Shown here in pieces: positions 1 to 9,789 of a stretch of DNA of 64,000 nt. Every line of letters begins with the position of its first letter. Position 1 is the first letter of the stretch. The notes under the pieces were generated by a model. It made no database searches. It was not told where the DNA came from and was given only the letters and a program-made list of their open reading frames with translations. The stretch is taken from the NCBI RefSeq assembly GCF_001625215.2, contig NC_030385.2:1853135-1917134 (forward strand). The letters are read 5' to 3'. The translations under genes were made by a program, and so were the position numbers. This stretch comes from Daucus carota subsp. sativus (Eukaryota; Streptophyta; Magnoliopsida; Apiales; Apiaceae).

Positions 1-2522
1 GCGGTACCTCATCGACTGACTGTAAATGTCTAGCTCTCTTCTGCACGGATTCATAGTCTGCAGTATGATAAACCATTTCGGGATTAGTACTACTAGGATG
101 GTTAACATAGATGCCATCACTATTATAAAGAATATAAAAAAGCTATCATGAAGTATTAAAAGAGAGAAAATGCTATCATAAATTATGGCAAAAATGGATT
201 ACGCAATCACTCATAAGTAAACTACAACAAACAATAGTATAATAAATACAAAAGCAATATAGATGGTTTAAGCCGTGTCTATGTGAGTAAAAATAATACT
301 AAAAAAAAGCAAGTACCATAATGTGATACTGGAACCAGTGCGAGCCTCTTTCGAAGAGGCAAATGTACCTTAATTGGTCTGAACTGTTGGTACAGATAAT
401 TCAGCCTCTTGTTTGTTTCTAATCATCGTAATACAGACTATAGCAGGCACTTCTAGGATTCCCGATATAAGAACGCTAAATCGAATATATCAATCAAATG
501 ATACCTTCCCTGGAACTCTAAAGAATGTTACTATCAAAGTGACATCCTATTTCTTCAATACATTTATGACATTCTTCCTCTCCACATTCCTATCCTTGCA
601 CATTATGTGTAGCGTGTTCCAGTTGAAAATATTAGAATGCTGATAACCGGCTGTTTAAGATGAATAACTTCAAATCTTGTAAACCACAGAACTTTAAGTA
701 CACAAACTACTGAACCTGGCAGCAGGGGAGTAATCATGATTTAAAAACATTTAAGCATGATCGGAACTTTGTTCGGGCATGGCCAGATAATTTGTAGCCA
801 TGAATTTTAATATATTTAAGTTGTTCCAAATGTTGGCTTTAGGTATCTGGAAGATAGACGCATAGTTATACGACTAGGACTGCCACAATAGGTAATAAGC
901 TAAATGCATGATACATATACACAATACAACAGCACAAAGTGATTCATATATAGCGGTAGATGTAGTCTATCATCCACTAAAACAGTTCTCGACATAATTA
1001 CGAGACAGTAATAACTAAGACTAACAATTTATGAAGTATCTGATAAAACTGAGAATGTTAAAAGGACTATTAGTTACACAAACTGTGTTGAATCATCAAG
1101 ATTACCAGTATTATCTCGAGCACTCAAGCCTTTGGGACCTCCAAGAGTCTGAAAAGATAAAAAGAAGAGGAAATAATCATAAACTATAGAATCATATTTC
1201 AAATTCCCAATCGAAGAATACTAACATGAAACATCACATGTGTTCCTGCACCAGGAGCAACATGAGGGGGGAAATCACAACTTACAAGTTGTGTGGTCAC
1301 TCCAGAGGGAGCCCGAGCACCGTATATTTGCCCACAAGAATGATCTACATATAGTGTTTGAACACCAGGGTGAGGCTTTGGATTCTTACAGTGATGATGT
1401 TGCCATTTCAAGCTGCAAATGGAAAAAACAAAGATGATGAGAGTAATTATTAGATTTCCTCAATAGTCAGAGAAAACAATAGGTACCTCTGGTTAATCAA
1501 TCTCTGCAGCCTAGAGTTTTCAATGTTGGGAAGCTGAAGTTTATCTCGAAAAAGTGGATTTTCCTCGATAGACATTTTAAGCATCTCAAGCACATTTGAC
1601 CTGGCTTCTTTGGTATCCCCGTACATAGAAAATTCTGCATTCGCCCTAGAAATTGGAAAACATCCCATAACAGTCGAACAAATGAAAAATAGGAGGCCAA
1701 ATTATCTAAGGGTCGTTTCAATCATATAGTACCATGAGGTTGCAATTTCGGAATATACAATTTTCATAAGATTAATGTGTGCAAGTCCTGGCATTATCCA
1801 ACAATCGTAACTAGTATAGGTTCATTTTTAAGCTACACAACAGCATGGAACAGGCAAAGAAAGTAAACTAAATAAGCGGATCAACACATACAATAATATA
1901 AGATGTGAAGAAAACACCTGAAGTTTGGCGATCTCAGAAGCAGAGTCATTTTGGTGAGATCATTATCATGAGTAACGGAAAAAACTGTCAACTCTTTTCT
2001 CAGCATCTCTACCGCCTTCCCATAATCAGACCTGAACCAGATGTAGAAACGAAAAGTAACATCCATAAGTATCTGAAAATTACAACAAAAATACAGGCAT
2101 AATTCAAATCAATTAGTATAACTTACTTATCCAATGCTTCGAAATACTTTTGTTTTTTAATCTCAAAGAACATTTCCAAGGAGTGACAATTGTCATCATA
2201 ACTGGTAAAGACGGACAGATATTTCTCAACTTCATCCCATTCTCCCTTTGTAACAACATCTTCAAAATACTTCATATTGAAATAACAACCCGAGTCTGTT
2301 TCCAACCTTCAGAACCATGGAAACATCAACACCAACACCAACGCAGATCAATCAAGAAACATAATTGGCACATAAACAAAAAGCTAAGTATGTGAGCAGG
2401 CTGAAGAAACGATACCGAACTCAAATATACATAAACCCTTACCAACGAATAGCGTTTTTGAATTCTTTCTCTTCTAAGAATTGGCGAATCAGAAACACAA
2501 CTTCTCCAGTAAGATGAGACAT
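1..2522 (-). CDS. TOPLESS-related (TPL/TPR) corepressor, divergent, N-terminal part; gene runs off the left edge
   Basis: Seven exons read on the minus strand: 2443-2522, 2127-2306, 1918-2031, 1487-1645, 1226-1412, 1084-1148 and 1-119 (partial). The first five keep frame exactly. The exon 6 donor (GT at 1083-1082) is inferred because it restores phase into the last exon. The protein begins MSHLTGEVVFLIRQFLEEKE, a LisH motif, followed by the CTLH region (FNMKYFED, WDEVEKYL, FFEIKKQKY, YGDTKEAR, NPLFRDKLQLP) and the CKNP..TLYVDHSCG stretch typical of TOPLESS. The last visible exon has the HPSSTNP..KRAR linker that precedes the WD40 repeats, which would lie beyond position 1. TPL proteins are nuclear corepressors recruited by EAR-motif repressors (auxin, jasmonate, defence). 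Positions that contact EAR peptides in TPL are changed here (see findings), so a different partner range is possible. Family assignment is sure; the exon 6/7 join is less so. Confidence 0.85.
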
Positions 2523-2608
2523 ATTTGCCTCCATTCGAAAACGAAAACCTGCATTACCCACATCAAAATTGCAACTCAAAATTAGTTAGGCTTTCTCATA
2601 CCCAAAAT

Positions 2609-2976
2609 CACACACACACACACACACACACACAACTAAATCAGGAAATCATATAAAAAACTAAGCACACAAGAAAATCAAGAAATGCAATTGCATACTC
2701 TCTCTCTCCCCCTCCCTCCCTCCCTCCCTCTCCCTCCCTCTGTCACAACTCCCTCCCTCCCTCCTTCCCTTCCTCTCTCTCTCTCTCTCTAACACACACA
2801 CACACACACACGAGCAAATGCAGAAAAAACACAAGAATCAGGTATATGCAAATCCATACTCATACCCAGAAGACAAAAATTATACACACCTTTTGCAATT
2901 GCATACTCTCTCTCTCTCTCCCTCCCTCCCTCCCTCCCCCCTCTCTCTCCCCCTATCTCCCTCCGTTCCTCCCTCC

Positions 2977-3021
<45 letters not shown>

Positions 3022-3023
3022 AA
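2609..3023. repeat. CA and CT/CCT microsatellites with a ~210-bp tandem duplication
   Basis: The (CA)n runs lie at 2609-2634, 2791-2811 and 2998-3022. The CT/CCT-rich tracts lie at 2698-2790 and 2906-2996. The segment starting GCAATTGCATACTC at 2687 recurs at 2895, and GCAAATGCAGAAAAAACAC at 2814 recurs at 3024. A unit of about 208-210 bp carrying both microsatellites has therefore been duplicated in tandem. It lies just upstream of the TOPLESS-like start codon, probably in its promoter or 5' leader. Confidence 0.85.
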
Positions 3024-4649
3024 GCAAATGCAGAAAAAACACTTATGGTTTTCTGATTTTAGGGGCTCGAGCTGGGATGACAAGAGAATAACCCTTGTGC
3101 TGTGTAATTGCAGCACAAAGTAGCGTTAAAAGTGTAAGTAAATGATAATGAATCTTTGAAGCCGACTTGTTTAATCATCTGTGTTGTTTAGGCTTGCAGA
3201 GAAACAAGCTTAAGGGCTAATATAACAATTCAGACTCAGTGCTTCAGTGAAGAAATAAGCTTGTGCAGAAGGTCAAGAGCGCTAAGCTTTAGCACAGCTA
3301 ATACCAGATGGTGCCACACAACTGACCACTTCAGCAAGGGATACTTTTCGATACCCTGCCTTGGAATATGCAATGTCAGGGAAGGCCTCAAAGTTGGGAT
3401 GCTTACAGTTTCAGGATTCTCTTGTTTAGCTTGCCCGTTGGAGAACCCGGGGCACATGATGGCTGGCGGTGTTGGTGCTACTTAAGGGAGGACAGAATCA
3501 TACATGTTTAATATACAAAATGATGGACTATCCACTAATCCTACACCAGTAGAAGGTAATGTTGGATTTTCAACAGTCTGACTCAATTTAAGCAGAAGAG
3601 TAGCAGCATATACGGATTGTGACAACTCGTTAGTTATGTCCGTGGTCCGGGAAAGTGTGATTCATTCTCAGTGCTGGAGTCTTTGTACCGGTGTTCTAAG
3701 AGTAACCTAGATGAAACGATGCTGGTGGTAGCGATTTCTGTAGTAACTAGCAAGTGACTGGAGCAGCAGCTATGCATGCTTAAAACTTTTACGTATTTAT
3801 CAACGTCACGGGCGGTGACAGAATCAGAATTCCAAAATAGCGAGTAGCTATGCATGTTTAAGACTTTCAGATTTTTATCATATTTTATTGGCAGAACCAG
3901 AATTTTGAAATACTCGGGACTAAAATTGTAAATGACCAAATTTGGATGTCAGTCGGGACTGAAAATCAAATATTTACTACTTACAAAAGGAAATTATATA
4001 TTAATTTTCGAGGGTTAGCTAGAGCTTTAGCCTAAGTCTAGATTGACCTCAGTCACAGCTTCACGGCTTCATAGAATGTCTCAAATAATTCAGAGAAATG
4101 TTTTCTTTATTATTTTCCCGGCTAAAAATGATTCTATGTTTATAGTAACATTTTAAGGTAGTATTTTCAATTTTCGTGTACTTTACTCTATTTTCGAGTG
4201 GATATACCAGCTGTGTATTTGGTTTCCTTTTTCCGGTACATTACTCTACTTTCGAGTGGGATATACCGACTGCATATTTGGTTTCTTTTTTTCCGGTCTA
4301 GAAGAATACTCCTGTGAGAAGAACGAGGGCAACATCAAAATCACATTGCTCTGTATCATATCATTAAGTCAAGAAACGCCCACTTGTTATGTTTGGGCCA
4401 CAGCTGCATAGTACTCTTTAGTCTTTTGTAACTTAAATCATTTTACTTCTTTTTTTCGCCATCAATACATGAGCCCAGTTGTTGGTTCATAATACAATTC
4501 ACAACATTTCTCGTGATGCACATTAATGTTACAACCTTCTGTATTTATTTCTACGCATCCTCAGACCCGTGAGCTCATAACTCTGCTGCTCTGGTCTCCT
4601 CAGCATTGTGCTTTTTAAACCCCCCAACTCAAACACAAAATCAACAAAA
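3024..4649. other. Intergenic region between the divergent TOPLESS-like and TMM genes
   Basis: This stretch is the shared upstream region of two genes transcribed away from each other. I see no convincing coding sequence. It holds a short direct repeat at 4171-4290, listed separately. Polypyrimidine-rich sequence near 4580-4605 probably belongs to the TMM 5' leader. The rest is unremarkable AT-rich sequence. Confidence 0.6.
4171..4290. repeat. Tandem duplication of a ~59-bp unit upstream of TMM
   Basis: Two adjacent imperfect copies share the order ACTCTA, TTTCGAGTGG, ATATACC, GCATATTTGGTTTC. Copy 1 runs about 4171-4229 and copy 2 about 4230-4290. They lie roughly 360-480 bp upstream of the TMM start codon, so they sit in the likely promoter. 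Confidence 0.75.
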
Positions 4650-6116
4650 ATGAAGTTTGTACTACATTACACATTGTTACTAATTCTCCTGTGCCTGCCT
4701 CTAGGCATGCCATTTACGGTGATCATGTCGGACTCTGGCGTCCCATCGGCTCTGGTGGATGCCCCGCAGATTGGGAGCTCGATGAGTAGCAGCGGAGCCA
4801 GGACTGATAAACATGAACAAGAAGCGGTTTACGACATCATGAAGGCCACTGGAAATGAATGGGCTACTGAAATTCCTGACGTTTGTCGCGGTCGGTGGCA
4901 TGGGATCGAATGCATGCCTGATAAGGACAATGTGTACCACATTGTGTCACTTTCCTTTGGGGCATTGTCGGATGATACTGCATTCCCTATTTGTGATCCG
5001 AATAGGTCGTTTATCTCGCCTTCCATCACGAAGCTTCGACACCTTCGTGGCCTTTTCTTCTATGGCTGTCTCACCAACAATCCTCAGCCCATTCCTTCGT
5101 TTTTGGGAAAATTGGGTTCCACATTGCAGACATTAGTCCTCAGGGAAAACGGACACGTGGGGTCTATACCAAATGAAATCGGCAATCTTACTCATTTAAG
5201 AGTTCTAGATCTTCACAAAAACAATTTGAACGGTTCAATTCCAGTTTCATTAGGCCGAATTACTGGCTTAAGGTCGTTAGACTTGAGCATAAACAAGCTA
5301 ACAGGTTCAATTCCAAGTGTAACATTTTCGCGTTTAAACATACTAGACCTCAACCAAAATCTCCTCAGCGGCCTTATCCCAGCCTCTATTGGAACCTGCC
5401 ATTCTCTACTTAAACTCGATTTAAGCCATAACCGTCTCTCTGGTTCCGTCCCTGACTCGATCAATCACCTCAACAACCTAGTTCTCCTAGATATAAGCTA
5501 CAATAGTCTATCCGGTCCTCTTCCACTTTCATTCAAAGGCATGAAATCTCTTCAAGCTTTAATACTAAATGCAAATCCAATGGTGTACTCAACAATGCCG
5601 GATAATCTATTTGATGGTCTGAAGGATCTCATGATCTTAGTCCTGTCAGAAATGAATTTACACGGACCAATACCAGAGTCATTAGGCCTTTTATCAAGTC
5701 TCCGCGTCCTCCACCTTGATGGCAATCGATTGAATGGCTCTGTTCCTTTAAGTTTCCGCAATTTGAGCAATCTTGGTGAGCTTAGACTAAACAACAATGA
5801 GCTAACAGGAAGAGTTCCTCTGGGAAGAGAAATGGCTTGGAGGATGAAACGAAAACTGAGGCTTTACAACAATTCAGGCCTTTGCTACGATGAAAGGAAC
5901 GGCTCAGCTGATGATCTGGATCTGTTGTTCGACTCTGGAATCAGGCATTGTGGAACACAGAACACTGGAACTGGCAAAACTGTGCAACATGTTTCAACAG
6001 GCACAAATGTGGTCGGAGTAGCAAGTAGAAGTACAGCTGCGACAACTCACAAGTCATTAGTTCTTTCGACTTTGCTTCAGCTAGTGACCATTTTTGTATT
6101 CATCGCGAGACAGTGA
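4650..6116 (+). CDS. TMM: TOO MANY MOUTHS (TMM) leucine-rich-repeat receptor-like protein
   Basis: An intronless 488-aa protein if translation starts at the ATG at 4650. An upstream in-frame ATG at 4608 would add 14 polar residues before the signal peptide and is less likely. A hydrophobic signal peptide (residues about 1-22) is followed by the TMM-typical block EQEAVYDIMKATGNEWA, VCRGRWHGIECMPD and SLSFGALSDDTAFP. About ten LRRs follow (LVLREN, LDLHKNNLNGSIP, LDLNQNLLSG and so on). A membrane-proximal segment with WRMKRKLRLYNNSGLC and a C-terminal hydrophobic stretch (residues about 465-488) complete it. There is no kinase domain. In Arabidopsis, TMM is a plasma-membrane co-receptor that works with ERECTA-family kinases to read EPF peptides and space stomata. 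Length and near-continuous similarity to TMM make the assignment secure. No defects were seen. Confidence 0.97.
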   Translation: MKFVLHYTLLLILLCLPLGMPFTVIMSDSGVPSALVDAPQIGSSMSSSGARTDKHEQEAVYDIMKATGNEWATEIPDVCRGRWHGIECMPDKDNVYHIVSLSFGALSDDTAFPICDPNRSFISPSITKLRHLRGLFFYGCLTNNPQPIPSFLGKLGSTLQTLVLRENGHVGSIPNEIGNLTHLRVLDLHKNNLNGSIPVSLGRITGLRSLDLSINKLTGSIPSVTFSRLNILDLNQNLLSGLIPASIGTCHSLLKLDLSHNRLSGSVPDSINHLNNLVLLDISYNSLSGPLPLSFKGMKSLQALILNANPMVYSTMPDNLFDGLKDLMILVLSEMNLHGPIPESLGLLSSLRVLHLDGNRLNGSVPLSFRNLSNLGELRLNNNELTGRVPLGREMAWRMKRKLRLYNNSGLCYDERNGSADDLDLLFDSGIRHCGTQNTGTGKTVQHVSTGTNVVGVASRSTAATTHKSLVLSTLLQLVTIFVFIARQ

Positions 6117-6716
6117 GGAAAAATATATGTACATGACTACATGGCTAAAATTTTATATATAATCTTGTAATTGTAGCATCAAATGGTATACATGATCTTT
6201 AGTAAATTTTCGCTAAAAGGACTAAGTGTCACGTTGAACGAACTCTCTTGATTGTTGATCTGTCTCCCCCAGACTCAGCAGCTGCAGCAACTCACAACCA
6301 CAGTAGTAAAATCACAATGTAGGCACTAGAGAGTAGAGGCTCTTATGCAGCTCAAGATATTCTTACTGTCAGCACAATGTGTCAGCTTCAAAACATGGCA
6401 GAAGTAAATTCATAGCAGGCTAGCAGCTGTGTTAGCTGAAATTATTTTGATCAGTTGCTTTATGGCCACATTCAGAAGGCAATTGCTGATACACATTACA
6501 CAAATAGTGGTGAAAGCGGAAATAAAATATGCAAATATTTTGATAATTGTTTAGATAGTTATATTTAAAAACAAATTTTGGGGGCGTTTGGCTCATGATC
6601 AATGAGCCTGGTTCCTGATCTCAACTGATGTGTTGGTTGGTGTTCGGATTAATCATTTTGTGACATGGAATAGGAATCTAGTATCAACAATTCCTTCCGC
6701 ATTGTTTGGATCTTTA
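6117..6716. other. TMM 3' region; no gene seen
   Basis: This includes the likely TMM 3' UTR with AT-rich possible polyadenylation signals just after the stop. Plain AT-rich sequence follows, up to the first MITE. No supported gene was seen. Confidence 0.5.
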
Positions 6717-7459
6717 GAGCATTTCCAACCATTGAAAGCCTTTAGCTAAATTGTGAGTTGGCATACCAAAATTAAAAAATATAGCCAACTTCTCTAAAAA
6801 CTCAGAGCAAGTCCAATGCTAGATGCTATATATCTATTGCTATTGCTATAATATAGCACCAAAAAGTGTTTTTTGATGCTAAAATAAAACTTGCACTCCA
6901 ATGCTAAGTTTTATAACTAGTTAAAAATTTAAGCAACTCATTAACTTTTTACCTAACTTCTATAAATAAAATATAGAACTAAGGATGTGGCAACATGGAT
7001 GGATCCATCCTTGGTTTCAAATATAGAACCAAGGATGCATCTATGCATGGATGCATCCAAATATAGCACCCCTTTGGAGTTGAATTTTTTTACTTTTGAT
7101 GCTATAATATAGCAATAGAACCAAGTATAACATTGCATTGGAGTTGCTCTCACACTCCAACCACATCGACCCCTTGTCTATAATTTTAGCCAACGTCTTA
7201 TGGATGACTAAATTTGTCGAACTTCTACACGTCTTTAAGAAATCTGTAAGAAAATTGCAGATTATTTATTACCATATTTGAACTTATATATTCTATTTTA
7301 ACAATCTAAAATATTAATAACATACTATTTTTAAATTATAGTCGATCAATATAGCCAATACCATTGAAACACAATGTCTTACAGGTTGAGCAAATTTTAC
7401 ATAATGTCTTGCAGGTCCAATTTAGCCAACGATTATAGCCAACGCGATTGGAGATGCTC
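6717..7459. mobile_element. MITE, PIF/Harbinger-like, 3-bp TSD (outer element)
   Basis: The terminal inverted repeats are GAGCATTTCCAACC at 6717 and GATTGGAGATGCTC ending at 7459. The element is flanked by the direct repeat TTA (6714-6716 and 7460-7462). The interior has no coding capacity and contains several TAGCCAAC motifs. A second MITE is inserted inside it (6805-7149). Non-autonomous elements with TIRs starting GAGCAT and 3-bp target duplications are common in plants; placement with PIF/Harbinger is an inference from TSD length. Confidence 0.75.
6805..7149. mobile_element. MITE nested inside the 6717-7459 element
   Basis: The TIRs are GAGCAAGTCCAATGC at 6805 and GCATTGGAGTTGCTC ending at 7149. 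They are flanked by the direct repeat TCA (6802-6804 and 7150-7152). The 345-bp interior repeats TATAGCA and CTATATTG-like words. Because its TSD lies in the body of the outer element, it inserted later. Confidence 0.8.
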
Positions 7460-7462
7460 TTA

Positions 7463-7915
7463 GAATACCTTATATACCTCATTCTCGTTCTCGATTCTCA
7501 TTCTTATCTGTCATTCAAACATTCCATTTCTCACTCAACTCAAATAGATAAATTTAGTTAGTTAATACTTTGACACAAAACAATTTTTTGTTGTAATTTT
7601 TTTTAATATATTTGACTTGAATTTTAAAAATATATTAAAATCGTAAAATATTCGATCATAAATTTAATGATTTATAAAAATCCGTTGGTATTTATCTAAG
7701 ATTTCAAATTACTCGGTACTCAGCTGAGATTATCAAAATTATTTAAAATATAATGAGATGTGTGATAGTTATAAGTATTTGCTAGTGGTGATGGCTATTA
7801 ACGATGACTGGCGATGATCGTAAGTCACAAAGGGTGCCGATAATGGTGGTAGCCGTTCCATTTTTGCAATATGATCATGATATGTATATATTTATGTATA
7901 AGAGATATGTTATAT
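7463..7915. other. AT-rich intergenic sequence; nothing supported
   Basis: No gene or clear repeat was seen between the nested MITEs and the foldback element. Confidence 0.4.
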
Positions 7916-8231
7916 GGGTCCTGTTCCTTGCCAACCGGTTGCCGGGAAGGGGTTATTTAACACACTGTACGGGGGCCATTAGATTTAGATTTCAAGGGCT
8001 CAGATCCAATTTGAGTTTTCAAAGGATCCGCTATAAATAACCGCGGAAGGGAAATTTTCCTTTCCGCGGATATTATCCGCGGAATGGGAGTTCCCCTTTC
8101 CGCGGATAATATCCGCGGATGCATTCCAAACTCAAAATTGGATCTGAGCCCTTGAAATCTAAATCTAATGGCCCCCGTACAGTGTGTTAGATAACCCTTT
8201 CCCGGCAACCGGTTGGCAAGGAACAGGACCC
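7916..8231. mobile_element. Foldback MITE with ~100-bp near-perfect terminal inverted repeats
   Basis: The left arm begins GGGTCCTGTTCCTTGCCAAC and the right arm ends with its exact complement. Pairing continues for roughly 100 bp with only two or three mismatches (for example TATTTA against TATCTA near 7960 and 8190). The loop (about 8030-8115) carries several CCGCGG words and smaller palindromes, which stand out in this AT-rich region. No coding capacity. The flanks show no clean target duplication. A Mutator-like foldback origin is possible, but the family is not established. Confidence 0.8.
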
Positions 8232-9524
8232 ATCATATAAGATAGTGATTTGTGATGTACAAATCAGTTATTTTTATAGTTAAAAATAGTGATTGAAAAT
8301 GGGTCGGAGTCTCGGAGATGATTTTTAGTTTGTAAGCTAATTTGATTAGTAGTGGAGTAAAATTCAAAAAATATTTATTTACACGCATCATTTTGTCACA
8401 ATCGGCTTGAGTTATCGACAATAAATGCAATCTCGTATAATAGTTTATCACTCAATTGAAATTAACCCTCACAATAATGGAGAGAAACAAACACCCTCTC
8501 GCGCCAAGTAAAATAAACAAACTAAATTTGTAAATTGAATTTCTAAATAAAACTTAGATATGAAAAACGAAATTACAATAAAAAATTTGGTCTACTTGCA
8601 AATCCAATTTTTTTCGTTTGAATCGAAGAAGAATAAACCGAAAGCTATGATAATTTATATTCAAAATAATAATCGAAAAAGGAGATTAGTGAAGGACAAC
8701 AAAACAAATAAAATAAATTAAAGAAGTTGCGATTTTACGCTTTAAAAACCAGTAGAAGTCCTTGTTTTAAGCAAAGAAAACCATCAACATAGTGTTTTTA
8801 CTCATAGACTATATTAACAAATGAGAAGGAGTCGCGGTTGGAGGTTTCAGAAAAGAAAATAATCACCAAAATACTTTTTAAAAATAGATATAAAAAATAT
8901 TTAAAATAACTAAATTTGCAATGATTTACGTTTGGAAAGTTGGGGAAGAAACCATCACCAAAATACTTTTTTAGAAACGGATTAAAAATATACTCTTTGT
9001 TTCATATTACATATTCATTGTTAAAGAAAGAAAAATGTTTTAAATTATTTGTTCATTTCAACTTTCAATGGAGTGTAGTTAATATATGTATTTTCAAGAT
9101 AAGGTTTATATCAAATCTTACTAAATTATACCACATATTATACTTGGTCAATACAATTAATATAATAATAAATGAACATATTCCATAAAAAATTAATTTT
9201 TCATAATATGCGCAATTTGTTCAAAACATGAAACGGAGGGAATATTTAAAATAATTAGATTTCCCAGAATTTCAGCACAACCGATTTTCAAATCCCGAAA
9301 ACAAATCACTCAAACAATCGTGTGATGGATACGCATCATACACTATAAAATGAGGGACAGTGAAATCAAACTCGAGGCCGCACTCGCACTGGAGTCCGAT
9401 TTGATTCAACTCATTTTCAAATTTCTAAACCCTAACCCCTCTCTGACTCTACAATACTCATTCTCCGAGATTGAATAGATTTCGGATTATACACACACAA
9501 ACGCTCGAATTTCTGAATTTCACA
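8232..9524. other. Intergenic region and CUE gene promoter
   Basis: AT-rich with no supported gene. The phrase ATCACCAAAATACTTTTTTA recurs in near-identical form at about 8862 and 8953, a small local duplication. A TATA-like CTATAAAA at 9343-9350 lies about 180 bp upstream of the CUE gene ATG. A pyrimidine-rich leader with CCTAACCCCTCTCTGACTCT near 9430 precedes the start. Confidence 0.5.
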
Positions 9525-9707
9525 ATGTCTGGAGGTTTGTGTGGCAAGAGATCTTTCTTCTCCGACGATAACTCCAATTTTCTTGCTTCGCCGTCGTCTT
9601 CTCCTTTCTCCAAGAAGCTCCGGTTGTTTTCTTCGCCTTCTAGCTTGTCTCCGCCGTCGTCTGCTGTTGATCAGCTTCGTGCTGTGTTCCCTGACATGGA
9701 CAAACAG

Positions 9708-9789
<82 letters not shown>

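Noticed and set aside
1074-1148. TOPLESS-like gene as a truncated protein ending at TAA 1074-1076
   Set aside because: Sequence at 1-119 clearly continues the TOPLESS linker, and a donor at 1083 joins it in phase. Kept only as an alternative product.
2818-3123. Open frames rich in Ser-Leu-Pro and Thr-His repeats, on both strands
   Set aside because: They are translations of CT and CA microsatellites.
5213-5464. Minus-strand open frame inside TMM
   Set aside because: A shadow of the LRR codons; no independent signal.
7916-8231. Foldback as a microRNA precursor
   Set aside because: The stem is far too long and the ends look like transposon TIRs. Small RNAs are possible, but a miRNA cannot be claimed.
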